From Bradyrhizobium sp. AZCC 1719 (lineage in GTDB: Bacteria > Pseudomonadota > Alphaproteobacteria > Rhizobiales > Xanthobacteraceae): DNA of 64,000 nt. The notes under the pieces are model-generated. The model was given only the letters and a program-made list of their open reading frames with translations, was not told the DNA's origin and searched no databases. The position numbers and the translations under genes were made by a program. Location: the NCBI RefSeq assembly GCF_036924525.1, contig NZ_JAZHRU010000001.1:1517001-1581000 (forward strand), given 5' to 3'. Shown here piece by piece: positions 26,646-37,057 of the stretch (the stretch's first letter is position 1; the number at the start of each line of letters is the position of its first letter).

Positions 26646-26735
26646 GTTGCGCCAGCGCTGGATTTTCAGCGGGTTAGCCTATAATTAAGCCCCAGCCGCC
26701 GCCAGGGCGCTATTTCCACCAACACCCAAGGTTCC

Positions 26736-28166
<1,431 letters not shown>

Positions 28167-28170
28167 ACCC

Positions 28171-29226
28171 TTGCCAAAAAGCGCATCGGATTCGTCTTCG
28201 CTCGCTCCCAGCCGCAAATTTGACCGCGACATGCAAATACCGCCCGAGACCCAGGTCGTTATCGATTTCGACGACAACCGCGCCGCTTCCGCCCTCGTCG
28301 GCCCTTACGGCCAGAACCTGGCGCTGGTCGAACGGCGGCTCGGCGTTGTGGTCGATTCCCGCGGCAACCACATCACGATCGCCGGCTCGCGTGACGGCTG
28401 CGACGCCGCACGGCGCGTGCTGGAGACGCTCTATTCGCAGGCCGTGCAGGGCCACGACCTCTCGCAGGGCGAAGTCGAAGGCGCGATCCGCGCCGTCCTC
28501 GCGCAGGGCTCGCTGTTCGAGTTCGACGCCAAGACCGCAAAGCCCTCGTTCGAGACCATCAACCTGCGCAAGCGTCCGGTGCGCGCGCGCACCGCGGCGC
28601 AGGATTCCTACATCCGCGCCCTGAAACGCCACGAGCTGGTGTTCGGCATCGGCCCGGCCGGCACCGGCAAGACCTGGCTTGCGGTGGCGCATGCCGCGCA
28701 ATTGTTCGAACGCAAGGAAGTCGATCGCATCATCCTGTCGCGGCCTGCGGTCGAGGCCGGCGAGCGGCTCGGCTTCCTGCCTGGAGACTTGCGCGAAAAG
28801 GTCGATCCTTACTTGAGGCCGATCTACGACGCGCTGTACGACCTGATGGACGCGCGAGTGGTGGAACGTGCATTGCAGGGCGGAGAAATCGAGATCGCGC
28901 CGCTGGCCTTCATGCGCGGCCGCACCCTGACCAATGCCGTGATCATCCTCGACGAAGCGCAGAACACCACGTCGATGCAGATGAAGATGTTCCTGACCCG
29001 GCTCGGCGAGAACAGCCGCATGATCGTCACCGGCGATCCATCGCAGGTCGACCTGCCGAACGGACAAGCTTCCGGGCTTGCCGAAGCCTGCAAGCTGCTC
29101 GACAACGTCGAAGGCATTGCGCAGGTGAAATTCACCGCGGAAGACGTCATCCGCCATGAACTGGTGGCGCGGATCGTCGCCGCCTATGAGGGATTGCCGC
29201 AGAAACCGGCAACCGGAAAATCTTGA
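28171..29226 (+). CDS. ybeZ: PhoH family ATPase (YbeZ)
   Basis: 351 residues. An N-terminal KH-like RNA-binding region (about residues 35-95, QNLALVERRLGVVVDSRG) precedes the PhoH P-loop domain with Walker A GPAGTGKTWLAVAHA (~residue 154) and Walker B NAVIILDEAQNTT. YbeZ works with the RNase YbeY in ribosome quality control, and here ybeY follows with an overlap. The start is a TTG 4 bases after the miaB stop; an ATG at 28231 is the alternative. Confidence 0.93.
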   Translation: MPKSASDSSSLAPSRKFDRDMQIPPETQVVIDFDDNRAASALVGPYGQNLALVERRLGVVVDSRGNHITIAGSRDGCDAARRVLETLYSQAVQGHDLSQGEVEGAIRAVLAQGSLFEFDAKTAKPSFETINLRKRPVRARTAAQDSYIRALKRHELVFGIGPAGTGKTWLAVAHAAQLFERKEVDRIILSRPAVEAGERLGFLPGDLREKVDPYLRPIYDALYDLMDARVVERALQGGEIEIAPLAFMRGRTLTNAVIILDEAQNTTSMQMKMFLTRLGENSRMIVTGDPSQVDLPNGQASGLAEACKLLDNVEGIAQVKFTAEDVIRHELVARIVAAYEGLPQKPATGKS

Positions 29227-29813
29227 CCGCAAACTCTTCGCGCCCGGACCTGCCGCCGGCAGGCCGGGGCCGCAACCCCAACATTGCAATGCAAACCGCT
29301 GGAACGCTCGTGTCGTCCGTCCTTCCCCTCACCGAAGTTCTCGCCGTCGCCGATTGCTGGCAGGCCGAGCCGGAGGCCGAGGCGGTGATCCATCGCGCCA
29401 TCAATGCGGCGGCCGAAATTGCCGATGCCGACGTCGGCGATACGGAACTTGCGGTCATGCTGACCGACGATGCCGGAATCCGCACGCTGAACAGCAACTG
29501 GCGCGGCATCGACAAGCCCACCAACGTGCTGTCGTTTCCGGCGCTGCAGCCAGCCGCGGGCGCGCCTGCGGACGCGCCGCGTATGCTCGGCGATATCGCC
29601 ATCGCCTATGAGACCACCCGGAAAGAGGCCGATGAGGAAGAAAAGCCGTTCGATCATCACCTCAGCCATCTTGCGGTTCACGGGTTCCTGCATTTGATCG
29701 GGTACGACCACGAGAAGGACGACGACGCCGAGGCCATGGAGGATCTCGAACGGGAGATTCTCGCGCAGCTCGGCATTCCCGACCCCTATGCGGACCGGGA
29801 GCGGATGGACTGA
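29223..29813 (+). CDS. ybeY: Endoribonuclease YbeY (rRNA maturation factor)
   Basis: About 196 residues. The zinc-binding motif HLAVHGFLHLIGYDH (HxxxHxxxxxGxxH) and the upstream NWRGIDKPTNVLSFP block define the family. It processes the 3' end of 16S rRNA and takes part in 70S quality control. The TTG start at 29223 overlaps the phoH stop; an internal ATG at 29289 would give a more usual-length protein. Confidence 0.93.
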   Translation: MTANSSRPDLPPAGRGRNPNIAMQTAGTLVSSVLPLTEVLAVADCWQAEPEAEAVIHRAINAAAEIADADVGDTELAVMLTDDAGIRTLNSNWRGIDKPTNVLSFPALQPAAGAPADAPRMLGDIAIAYETTRKEADEEEKPFDHHLSHLAVHGFLHLIGYDHEKDDDAEAMEDLEREILAQLGIPDPYADRERMD

Positions 29814-29814
29814 A

Positions 29815-30933
29815 ATGCCGGACTCCGACCCGATACAGGACAACCCGCGCGACACGCGCAACTTGCCCGTGGTGGTGCAGGAAGGCGAAGTTATACGTCC
29901 GACCGCCGAGAGCTGGCTGATACGGGCGATCCGCACGCTGTTCGGTTGGAGGGCGGGATCGGTGCGCGCCGATCTTCAGGTGGTGCTCGATACTTCCACC
30001 CCTGACGATGCCGGCTTCTCCGCCATCGAGCGCACCATGCTGCGCAACATCCTCGGGCTCAACGAGCGGCGGATCGCCGACGTGATGGTGCATCGCGCCG
30101 ATATCGTCGCGGTCAAGCGGGATATTCCGCTCGGCGAACTGATGGGCCTGTTCGAGAGCGCGGCGCATTCGCGGCTTGTGGTCTACGACGAAACCCTCGA
30201 CGACCCCGAAGGCATCGTCCACATCCGTGACCTGCTGGCGTTCATGACCGCGAAGGCGCGCGTCGGCGATACCACCAAGCCCAAGCGCAAGAAGCCGTTC
30301 CCGGCGGGGCTCGACCTGCGCGCGGTCGACCTCGCAATGCCGCTGGCGGAGGCCAACATCATCCGCAAGCTCCTGTACGTGCCGCCGTCGATGCGGGCGA
30401 TCGATTTGTTGGCGCAGATGCAGGCCTCGCGCATCCACCTGGCGCTGGTGGTGGACGAATATGGCGGCACCGACGGGCTGGTCTCGATCGAGGACATCGT
30501 CGAGCAGATCGTCGGCGAAATCGACGACGAGCACGACAGCGACGAGCCCCCATCGATCGTCCGCCAGGGAGATAACGCCTTCATCGCGGATGCCCGCGCC
30601 AGCCTCGAGGATGCGCGCAAGATGATCGGCGAGGAATTCGTGACCGGCGAGGGGAGCGAGGAAGTCGCCACCCTCGGCGGCTATCTGGTGTCCCAGGTCG
30701 GCCGGCTGCCCGTGCGCGGCGAGGTCATTGCCGGTCCGGGCAACTTCGAGATCGAGGTGCTCGATGCCGATCCGCGGCGGGTCAAGCGGCTGCGGATCGG
30801 GATTCGGAAAGAACGCCCCGCGCCGCGCTCGACGCGCGAGCGAAGCCGCCGCGAGGCCGCGCCCGACACCGGCACGGCGCCGACCAACGACAACACGCCG
30901 CCGGCTTCCGGCGATGGAGCCGGCCCGCAGTGA
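29815..30933 (+). CDS. corC: CBS-domain hemolysin/CorC family protein
   Basis: 372 residues. Two CBS domains (ERRIADVMVHRADIVAVK and MRAIDLLAQMQASRIHLALV) lead into EYGGTDGLVSIEDIVEQIVG and a C-terminal CorC_HlyC domain (~residues 240-325). There is no N-terminal CNNM membrane domain, so it is the soluble CorC type linked to Mg/Co efflux. A basic Pro-rich tail (PAPRSTRERSRR) ends the protein. It lies in the usual phoH-ybeY-corC-lnt order. Confidence 0.93.
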   Translation: MPDSDPIQDNPRDTRNLPVVVQEGEVIRPTAESWLIRAIRTLFGWRAGSVRADLQVVLDTSTPDDAGFSAIERTMLRNILGLNERRIADVMVHRADIVAVKRDIPLGELMGLFESAAHSRLVVYDETLDDPEGIVHIRDLLAFMTAKARVGDTTKPKRKKPFPAGLDLRAVDLAMPLAEANIIRKLLYVPPSMRAIDLLAQMQASRIHLALVVDEYGGTDGLVSIEDIVEQIVGEIDDEHDSDEPPSIVRQGDNAFIADARASLEDARKMIGEEFVTGEGSEEVATLGGYLVSQVGRLPVRGEVIAGPGNFEIEVLDADPRRVKRLRIGIRKERPAPRSTRERSRREAAPDTGTAPTNDNTPPASGDGAGPQ

Positions 30934-32540
30934 TCTCAACCAGCAAATTCCGTGTCGCGGGACTTTCGATCATCCTGGCCTGGGGCTGGAAGCGCGCAGC
31001 GATTGCGCTCGTCGCCGGCGCCATGTCGGCACTTTCGATGGCGCCGTTCAACGCCTGGCCGGTGCTGTTTGTGACGTTTCCGGTCGTGGTCTGGCTGATC
31101 GACGGCGCGGCGGCCGGAAAATGGCGCGGGGTGCCGGCGGCGGCGATGGCGGGCTTCTGGTTCGGGCTCGGCTATTTCGTGCCCGGGCTCTACTGGATCG
31201 GCAACGCCTTCCTGGTTGACGCGCCGACCTTTGCCTGGCTGATGCCGTTCGCGGTGCTCGGCCTGCCGGCCTATCTCGCCTTGTTTCCGGCGCTCGGCTT
31301 CGCGCTGGCGCGACTGATCTGGACGCGGGATGCGTCGCGGGTTCTGGCGCTCGCGATCGGGCTGACGGTCAGCGAATGGCTGCGCGGCTATGTGCTATCG
31401 GGATTTCCCTGGAATGCCTTCGGCTACGCGCTGTCGGAGCCCTTGGCGCTGGCGCAGGCGGCGTCGCTGATCGGGCTGTGGGGCATGACCTTCCTCAGCG
31501 TTGCGATCTTTGCCAGCCCGGCAGCGCTGATCGACGGCTCATCGCGCGGCCGCAAGCCCTGGATCGCGCCGGTGGCGGCACTCTTGCTGCTCGCGGCGAT
31601 GGGAATTTACGGCGCCGTACGGCTGTCGCTGCAGCCGACGGCCCTGACCAAGGTCAAGCTACGTATCATGCAGCCGAACCTGCAGCAGGACGTCAAATTC
31701 AACTATGGCGCCAAAGCGGAGGTGATGCAGAAATACCTTGCTCTGTCCGACCGCGCTTCAGGCCCGCAGTCCACCGGCGTGCGCGACGTGCAAATCCTGA
31801 TCTGGCCGGAATCGGCTTTCCCGTTTTTCCTGACGCGCGAAGCCGACGCGATGGCACAGATCGCCGAGCTCCTGCCCAAGGGCACGGTGCTGATGACCGG
31901 CTCGGTGCGCGCTCCGGACACCCCGCCCGGCGTGCGCGTCTCCCGCGCCTATAATTCGATCTATGTGATCGACCACGACGGCGGCGTGCTGTCGGTCTAC
32001 GACAAGCTGCATCTGGTGCCGTTCGGCGAGTATCTGCCGTTTCAAGAATGGATGGAGAAGCTCGGCTTCGTGCAGCTTACAAAAGTCCACGGCGGCTTCA
32101 TTCCGGGCACGCGGCACCACCCGATGGAGATACCGAATGCGCCGCGCGCGCTACCGTTGATCTGTTATGAGGCGATTTTTCCCGGAAATGTTGCAACGCG
32201 TGACGACCGCCCCGGCTGGATCGTCAACCTGACCAATGACGGCTGGTTTGGAAATTCAACGGGCCCCTATCAGCACCTGCAGCAGGCGCGGCTACGTGCG
32301 ATCGAAGAAGGTCTGCCGATGGTGCGCGCCGCCAACACCGGCATCTCGGCGGTAATCGATCCCTCGGGGCGAATTGTGGCACAGCTCGGCCTCGGCATCG
32401 AAGGCGTGCTGGATGCCAGCCTGCCGCTCGCGCTGTCGCCGACGGTTTATGCTCGCCTTGGAGATATCCCGGCGGCCGTGATTGTGGCCGCAGCCTTGTT
32501 GGTCGTCGTCAGACGCCGCGTTGCGAAGCACGCTGCCTGA
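30930..32540 (+). CDS. lnt: Apolipoprotein N-acyltransferase
   Basis: 536 residues. About seven N-terminal membrane helices precede a nitrilase-fold periplasmic domain with the Glu-Lys-Cys triad: IWPESAFPF (Glu), YDKLHLVPFGEYLPF (Lys) and LICYEAIFP (Cys). It adds the third acyl chain to lipoproteins at the outer face of the inner membrane. GTG start in a GTGA overlap with corC, so translationally coupled. A last hydrophobic segment (AAVIVAAALLVVV) closes the protein, as in E. coli Lnt. Confidence 0.95.
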   Translation: MISTSKFRVAGLSIILAWGWKRAAIALVAGAMSALSMAPFNAWPVLFVTFPVVVWLIDGAAAGKWRGVPAAAMAGFWFGLGYFVPGLYWIGNAFLVDAPTFAWLMPFAVLGLPAYLALFPALGFALARLIWTRDASRVLALAIGLTVSEWLRGYVLSGFPWNAFGYALSEPLALAQAASLIGLWGMTFLSVAIFASPAALIDGSSRGRKPWIAPVAALLLLAAMGIYGAVRLSLQPTALTKVKLRIMQPNLQQDVKFNYGAKAEVMQKYLALSDRASGPQSTGVRDVQILIWPESAFPFFLTREADAMAQIAELLPKGTVLMTGSVRAPDTPPGVRVSRAYNSIYVIDHDGGVLSVYDKLHLVPFGEYLPFQEWMEKLGFVQLTKVHGGFIPGTRHHPMEIPNAPRALPLICYEAIFPGNVATRDDRPGWIVNLTNDGWFGNSTGPYQHLQQARLRAIEEGLPMVRAANTGISAVIDPSGRIVAQLGLGIEGVLDASLPLALSPTVYARLGDIPAAVIVAAALLVVVRRRVAKHAA

Positions 32541-32785
32541 GATTTGCACTGACCGAGTTGTCACTGGTTTACTAAAAACGCTGCGTGCGCGGCTCCACCA
32601 GTTGACAGAGAGCCTGCGATTCGCTTTCTGCGCTTGCAAGCCAAATACGACAACCAGTCACTTCCGTTGCTCAGATCGTCCGCAATTCTACCCGATCCTC
32701 CGAGCAGGATATGACGGTACCGGCGCGCCTGAGGCATAGATTTCCACTGCCTCATTCCGGCGCGCAATCCCTAGGAGTGATGCAG

Positions 32786-33202
32786 ATGTCCACCAAAGCG
32801 CCCAATCCGGTCGACAAATATGTCGGCAGCCGCGTCCGGATGCGCCGCATCATGCTGGGCATGAGTCAGGAAAAGCTGGGCGAAGCGCTCGGCCTCACGT
32901 TCCAGCAGGTTCAGAAGTACGAAAAGGGCACCAACCGGGTCGGCGCCAGCCGCCTGCAGCAGATTTCCGAGATTTTGCAGGTGCCGGTGTCGTTTCTGTT
33001 CGATGGCGGGCCGAGCGGCATAGCGAATGCGGACGGGTTTGGCGACGGTGGCTCTCCGGCCTACGTGTCCGATTTCCTCGCGACGTCAGAGGGTCTGGCG
33101 CTGACGCGCGCGTTCACGCGCATCACCGATTCCAAAATGCGCCGCTCCATCGTCGAATTGGTCGAGCAGATCGCGTCGCGCGACGGCCCGGACCCGCGCT
33201 GA
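32786..33202 (+). CDS. XRE-family helix-turn-helix regulator (PraR-like)
   Basis: 138 residues. The helix-turn-helix is RMRRIMLGMSQEKLGEALGL followed by TFQQVQKYEKGTNRVGASRL (residues ~16-55), then EILQVPVSFLFDG and a C-terminal helical segment RRSIVELVEQI. This matches the alphaproteobacterial regulator group that includes PraR and related quorum or attachment regulators. The start is set at 32786 because TAGGAG lies 8 bases upstream; the ATG at 32780 is too close. A 245-bp non-coding gap precedes it, in which I see nothing else. Confidence 0.88.
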   Translation: MSTKAPNPVDKYVGSRVRMRRIMLGMSQEKLGEALGLTFQQVQKYEKGTNRVGASRLQQISEILQVPVSFLFDGGPSGIANADGFGDGGSPAYVSDFLATSEGLALTRAFTRITDSKMRRSIVELVEQIASRDGPDPR

Positions 33203-33247
33203 TTTTTATCGCGCACCGGTTTGAGAATTTCGTATTCCGGAATATGC

Positions 33248-33309
33248 CGTCATTTCCCGCCTGCATTGGCGCGGGTTCACGATGTGCAATTGCGCATCGG
33301 GGCATGACG
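33248..33309. repeat. Degraded GTCAT-family palindrome with nested GATGTGCAATTGCGCATC
   Basis: It starts CCGTCATTTCCCGCC and ends GGGGCATGACGCC, with an 18-bp AATTGC-centred near-palindrome at 33281-33298 in the distal arm. The outer stem is weaker than in other copies. Confidence 0.6.
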
Positions 33310-33325
33310 CCGTATCGGATACGAC

Positions 33326-34453
33326 ATGACGACAACCAATCCCTTCGATTCCGCACCGATCCTCGAGGGCATTCGCCGCTGGGTCGAAATCGAAAGCCCG
33401 ACCGAAGCGCCCGAGCAGGTCAACAAGCTCGCCGACCTCGTCGCTGAAGGCTATCGCGGCCTGCCCGCGACGGTGGAGCGGATCGCCGGCCGCTCCGGCT
33501 GTGGCGATCATCTGGTGGCGCGCTCGGCATGGGGGCAGCGCGAACCGGGAATCCTGGTGCTGAGCCATCTCGATACGGTGCATCCGCTTGGCTTCATCGA
33601 GCGGCTGCCATTCCGGATCGAGGGTGACAGCGCATTCGGCCCGGGCATCTACGACATGAAGGGCGGCGCCTATCTCGCCTATCATGCGTTTCGGCAAATC
33701 TGCGCCGACAGTGCACGGCCGCCGCTCGGCATCACGCAGCTCTATGTCTCCGATGAAGAGATCGGCAGCCCGACCTCGCGCGCGCTGATCGAGGCCGAAG
33801 GCCGCAAGGCGAAATATGTGCTGGTCACCGAACCGGCGCGCGACGGTGGCAAGATCGTCACCGGACGCAAGGGCGTTGGTCGCTTCGAGGTCTTCATCAA
33901 CGGCGTGCCCTCGCATGCCGGCACCCGGCCGGAGGATGGCCGCAGCGCCATCCGCGAACTCGGCAATGTCATTCAAACGCTGGAGGCGATGAACGATCTT
34001 GCACGCGGTATCACCGTCAATGTCGGTGTGGTCCGCGGCGGCACCAGGCCGAACGTAATCGCGGAAGAGGCCTATGCCGAGGTCGATTTGCGCGTGCCGA
34101 CGATGGCCGATTCCGACGAGGTCGTTGCCAAAATCCTCAATCTGAAATCGCGCAGCGATGGCGTCACCGTGAAGGTGATCGGCGAATTGAACCGCCCGCC
34201 TTACGAAAAGAGCAATGCCGGCGCCGCGCTCTACGAGCATGCCAGGACGATCGCGGCGGAGATCGGCTTCGATCTGGTCGACACCTCGACCGGCGGCGGC
34301 TCCGACGGCAATTTCACCGCGCCGCATACCGCGACCCTCGACGGCCTTGGCGTCGACGGCCGGGGCGCGCATACCCACTACGAGCAGATGTACGTCTCCT
34401 CGATCGAGCCGAGGGCGCGGCTGCTGTTCCGACTGTACCAGACGCTGCGATGA
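33326..34453 (+). CDS. M20 family metallopeptidase (glutamate carboxypeptidase-like)
   Basis: 375 residues. The dinuclear zinc ligands are visible as LSHLDTVHP (His, Asp), GPGIYDMKGG (bridging Asp), SDEEIGS (catalytic Glu-Glu) and, near the end, GAHTHYEQMY (His). The inserted dimerisation domain lies between about residues 180 and 290, with GRKGVGRFEVFINGVPSHAG at its start. It resembles carboxypeptidase G2 and ArgE-like enzymes; the substrate is unknown. No signal peptide. Its end overlaps the trmB start by four bases. Confidence 0.9.
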   Translation: MTTTNPFDSAPILEGIRRWVEIESPTEAPEQVNKLADLVAEGYRGLPATVERIAGRSGCGDHLVARSAWGQREPGILVLSHLDTVHPLGFIERLPFRIEGDSAFGPGIYDMKGGAYLAYHAFRQICADSARPPLGITQLYVSDEEIGSPTSRALIEAEGRKAKYVLVTEPARDGGKIVTGRKGVGRFEVFINGVPSHAGTRPEDGRSAIRELGNVIQTLEAMNDLARGITVNVGVVRGGTRPNVIAEEAYAEVDLRVPTMADSDEVVAKILNLKSRSDGVTVKVIGELNRPPYEKSNAGAALYEHARTIAAEIGFDLVDTSTGGGSDGNFTAPHTATLDGLGVDGRGAHTHYEQMYVSSIEPRARLLFRLYQTLR

Positions 34454-35193
34454 TATCCGCTACGAACGATACGGAAGATCGCAGCACCCCGCCCGATGAC
34501 GGCGCGGCTACGCATGCGCGCGGCTCGTTCTTCGGGCGCCGCAAGGGCCACAAGCTCCGCATCCACCAGGCCGACCTGATCGACAAATTGCTGCCGCATC
34601 TCGCGCTCGACATTGCGACGCCTGCGCCGGAGCGGCTTACCGATCTGTTCGATGGCCGACCTACCGATGCCAGGCTCGAGATCGGGTTCGGCGGCGGCGA
34701 ACATCTGATCGCGGAAGCGCAGGCGTATCCGAACATCGGGTTCATCGGCTGCGAACCGTATGTGAACGGCATGGCCAAGATCCTGACGCAGATCGAGGCG
34801 CACAACATCGGCAATATCAGGCTCTACGCCGGCGACGCCGCGGAATTGCTGGCCTGGCTGCCGCCGCGGTCGCTGACGCGGATCGACCTGATCCATCCCG
34901 ATCCCTGGCCGAAGCGGCGGCACTGGAAGCGGCGCTTCGTGCAGGACGCAACGGTGAAGGCGATGGCGCGCATCCTCAAGGACGGCGGTGAATTCCGTTT
35001 CGTCAGCGACATTGACGATTACTGCGCCTGGACGCTGGCACATCTGATGCGCTCGCCGGATTTCGTCTGGACCGCCGAGCGCGCCGCCGACTGGCAGAAG
35101 CCCTGGGACGCCTACACCATGACGCGCTACGGCCGCAAAGCCGAGCGTGAGGGAAGAGTGGCGGCGTATCTGCGGTTTCGGCGGGTCGGCTAG
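34450..35193 (+). CDS. trmB: tRNA (guanine-N7-)-methyltransferase
   Basis: 247 residues. The SAM-binding motif LEIGFGGGEHLIAEA and the family-specific LIHPDPWPKRRHWKRRFVQ are present, together with a C-terminal YGRKAEREGRVAAYLRFRR. It makes m7G46 in tRNA. ATGA overlap with the M20 peptidase; the N-terminal ~35 residues are polar and variable, as in other TrmB proteins. Confidence 0.95.
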   Translation: MISATNDTEDRSTPPDDGAATHARGSFFGRRKGHKLRIHQADLIDKLLPHLALDIATPAPERLTDLFDGRPTDARLEIGFGGGEHLIAEAQAYPNIGFIGCEPYVNGMAKILTQIEAHNIGNIRLYAGDAAELLAWLPPRSLTRIDLIHPDPWPKRRHWKRRFVQDATVKAMARILKDGGEFRFVSDIDDYCAWTLAHLMRSPDFVWTAERAADWQKPWDAYTMTRYGRKAEREGRVAAYLRFRRVG

Positions 35194-35260
35194 CGGGGAA
35201 CCTTTCTGAGCCTGGATGCTTGAGTCCACCCCATGCGGGGCGACGAACTGAGAGGCGGGA

Positions 35261-35491
35261 ATGCTCCTGACGGGACTTGGCGCGCTCTTCGTTATCGGCG
35301 GGCTCCTGTATATGGCGCGCACCACCATTTGGCGGGGACCGCTTAGCGGTCGGGATTCTGCCAGACCGGTTCGCCAGACTTTGGAGCCGCCCCAGCGCAG
35401 CGTGCGATTCTTAGGGTTTGGCGCGAATTGGCCGGGCATCCTCCTTATGGCCCTCGGTGGAGCTTTGTTGGTGTCGGGGGCCAATTTTTAG
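35261..35491 (+). CDS. Small membrane protein, hypothetical
   Basis: 76 residues with two predicted membrane helices (MLLTGLGALFVIGGLLYMA and WPGILLMALGGALLVSGA) joined by a short polar, positively charged loop. GAGAGGCGGGA precedes the ATG. The layout resembles short DUF2905-type proteins, but I cannot assign it. Its stop codon sits in the loop of an 8-bp GC hairpin. Confidence 0.6.
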   Translation: MLLTGLGALFVIGGLLYMARTTIWRGPLSGRDSARPVRQTLEPPQRSVRFLGFGANWPGILLMALGGALLVSGANF

Positions 35492-35498
35492 CCCCCGA
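35474..35498 (+). terminator. GC hairpin at the end of the small membrane protein gene
   Basis: TCGGGGGC (35474-35481) and GCCCCCGA (35491-35498) pair perfectly across a 9-base loop containing a T run (ATTTTTA) and the TAG stop. No T run follows the stem, so it is a weak or atypical terminator. Confidence 0.45.
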
Positions 35499-35615
35499 TA
35501 ACCAGAGCCGTATGTCAGCAATGAATGGCGCCGAAGGCGGCGACGCGGGTCAAATCGATTTGCCGTAGACACGAACTCGGCAACTCGATCCCCGGTTCTA
35601 TTTCACCGTTACGCG

Positions 35616-36524
35616 CTAACGCTCGCGGCTCCACGGGAAGAGATTGGCCGGGAAATCCGCTGCGTAACGGTGTCCTTTCCGCAGGCGAGGCTGCTCCTGT
35701 GGAGGATTGGAATCCGGCTCCACCACCTTTCGGTACAGATGCCAGGTGGCATGACCGAGCAATGGCAAAGCAACAGCGAGTCCAACGAAGACCGGCAACG
35801 AACCGAGCACCAGCAGCGCCGCGACAATCAGTCCCCACCCGGCTATTTCAACCGGATTCTTCATCACGACCCGCAGCGAGGTCCGGATCGCGTCAATCGC
35901 AGTCGCATGGCGGTCGAGCATCAACGGAAACGACACAACACTAACGCACAGGGCCGCGACCGCGAACAGGAAGCCAACGCCGCAACCAACGATGATGAGC
36001 GACCATCCGTCCGGCGTCGTCAGCACGCGCGTTGCGAAATCGGGGATGCTCGCAGCCGGCGCGTGGCCGAAGATCGAGACGTAGATAGCGTTCGCTGCGC
36101 CGATCCAAGCCCCGAACAGAACGAGCAGGAGCACGCCGAGTTCGACCATGGCACCGAGAGCCGGAGCGCGCAGCACGGAAAGCGCATCCCATGCGCCGAC
36201 TTCCTCGCCGCGCTCGCGGCGGCGGCTGAGCTCGTAGAGACCGATCGCGGCAAAAGGTCCAATCAAGGCAAACCCGGCCGCCAGCGGAAACAGTAGCGGC
36301 AGTACCGAATAGCCAAGGACCATCCTGAACAGAAAAATACCGAGGACGGGATAAATCACGCACAGGACAACCGCGTGACTTGGCATTGCACTGAAGTCTT
36401 CCCAGCCCAGGCGCAGCGCCTCGCCCAGGTCGGATAGTTTGATTTTGCGAACGGGATACGTGGCGGCGTCGCCGAATACGTGCCGTGCAACTCTTGAGAT
36501 GTTGTCGGAATAGACAGTGGCCAT
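35616..36524 (-). CDS. DUF2189 domain membrane protein
   Basis: 302 residues, about six membrane helices. The N-terminal KLSDLGEALRLGWEDFSAMPSH and central PFAAIGLYELSRRRERGEE are the DUF2189 hallmark, and LRVVMKNPVEIAGWGLIVAALL is near the C-terminus. Members are often found near cytochrome oxidase genes and are sometimes misnamed oxidase subunit I. Here it is divergent from the oxidase operon across a 533-bp gap. Function is not established. Confidence 0.85.
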   Translation of the reverse strand: MATVYSDNISRVARHVFGDAATYPVRKIKLSDLGEALRLGWEDFSAMPSHAVVLCVIYPVLGIFLFRMVLGYSVLPLLFPLAAGFALIGPFAAIGLYELSRRRERGEEVGAWDALSVLRAPALGAMVELGVLLLVLFGAWIGAANAIYVSIFGHAPAASIPDFATRVLTTPDGWSLIIVGCGVGFLFAVAALCVSVVSFPLMLDRHATAIDAIRTSLRVVMKNPVEIAGWGLIVAALLVLGSLPVFVGLAVALPLLGHATWHLYRKVVEPDSNPPQEQPRLRKGHRYAADFPANLFPWSRER

Positions 36525-37057
36525 GGACGCACCCTCCCGTGCTCACAGTTGCGGCGGTCGAAACGACGCGCCGCAACATGCGCGTCTCCGCCCTGGTGTG
36601 CGAGAGTCGCGGTCGAGCCGAGTACGGCAAACCCAAATGCATCGAAAGGAGCTTAGCCGGACGAAACTTGTCGCGACCTCGCCGACAGCTTAGCGCCATA
36701 GCGTCCCGACAGTGCTCACGGTTCGGTGAACTGTGCACGTTCACGGTCATTTGGTGCATTGCGTCATCTCAGACGAATTGTGCTGACTGATGCTCGCCAG
36801 CTTGCTGGCATCCGCGCAGACGCTGAAGTGATCTATTGACGCCAGCCCCGACGCGTACCATCCTCACTACTGACGCCCCAGACTTGATGGTAATCGGTCG
36901 TAACGTGTGCCCGGCGCCACGTTTGGATGTCGCGACCGGTCAAAGTGGGCGAGGCAAGACACACTGCGATGGCGCACGTGAAGTCGGCCATCCAGACGGT
37001 GTGAGCTCCGCCCTCCGATTTGTCTCCGTTGCCTTAGGTGGCAAGGAGGACTGAGGG
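36525..37057. other. 533-bp non-coding gap before the oxidase operon
   Basis: No gene seen on either strand. It must hold the promoters for the DUF2189 gene and the oxidase operon. A possible TTGACG at 36836 with a poor -10 is the only promoter-like pattern I noticed; I saw no clear FixK box (TTGA, spacer, TCAA). AGGTGGCAAGGAGG lies just before the first oxidase start. Confidence 0.4.

Noticed and set aside
35201..35222. GGAAC-type sequence as another EcfG promoter
   Set aside because: No CGTT at 16-17 bases; the same holds for the GGAAC sequence near 43957.
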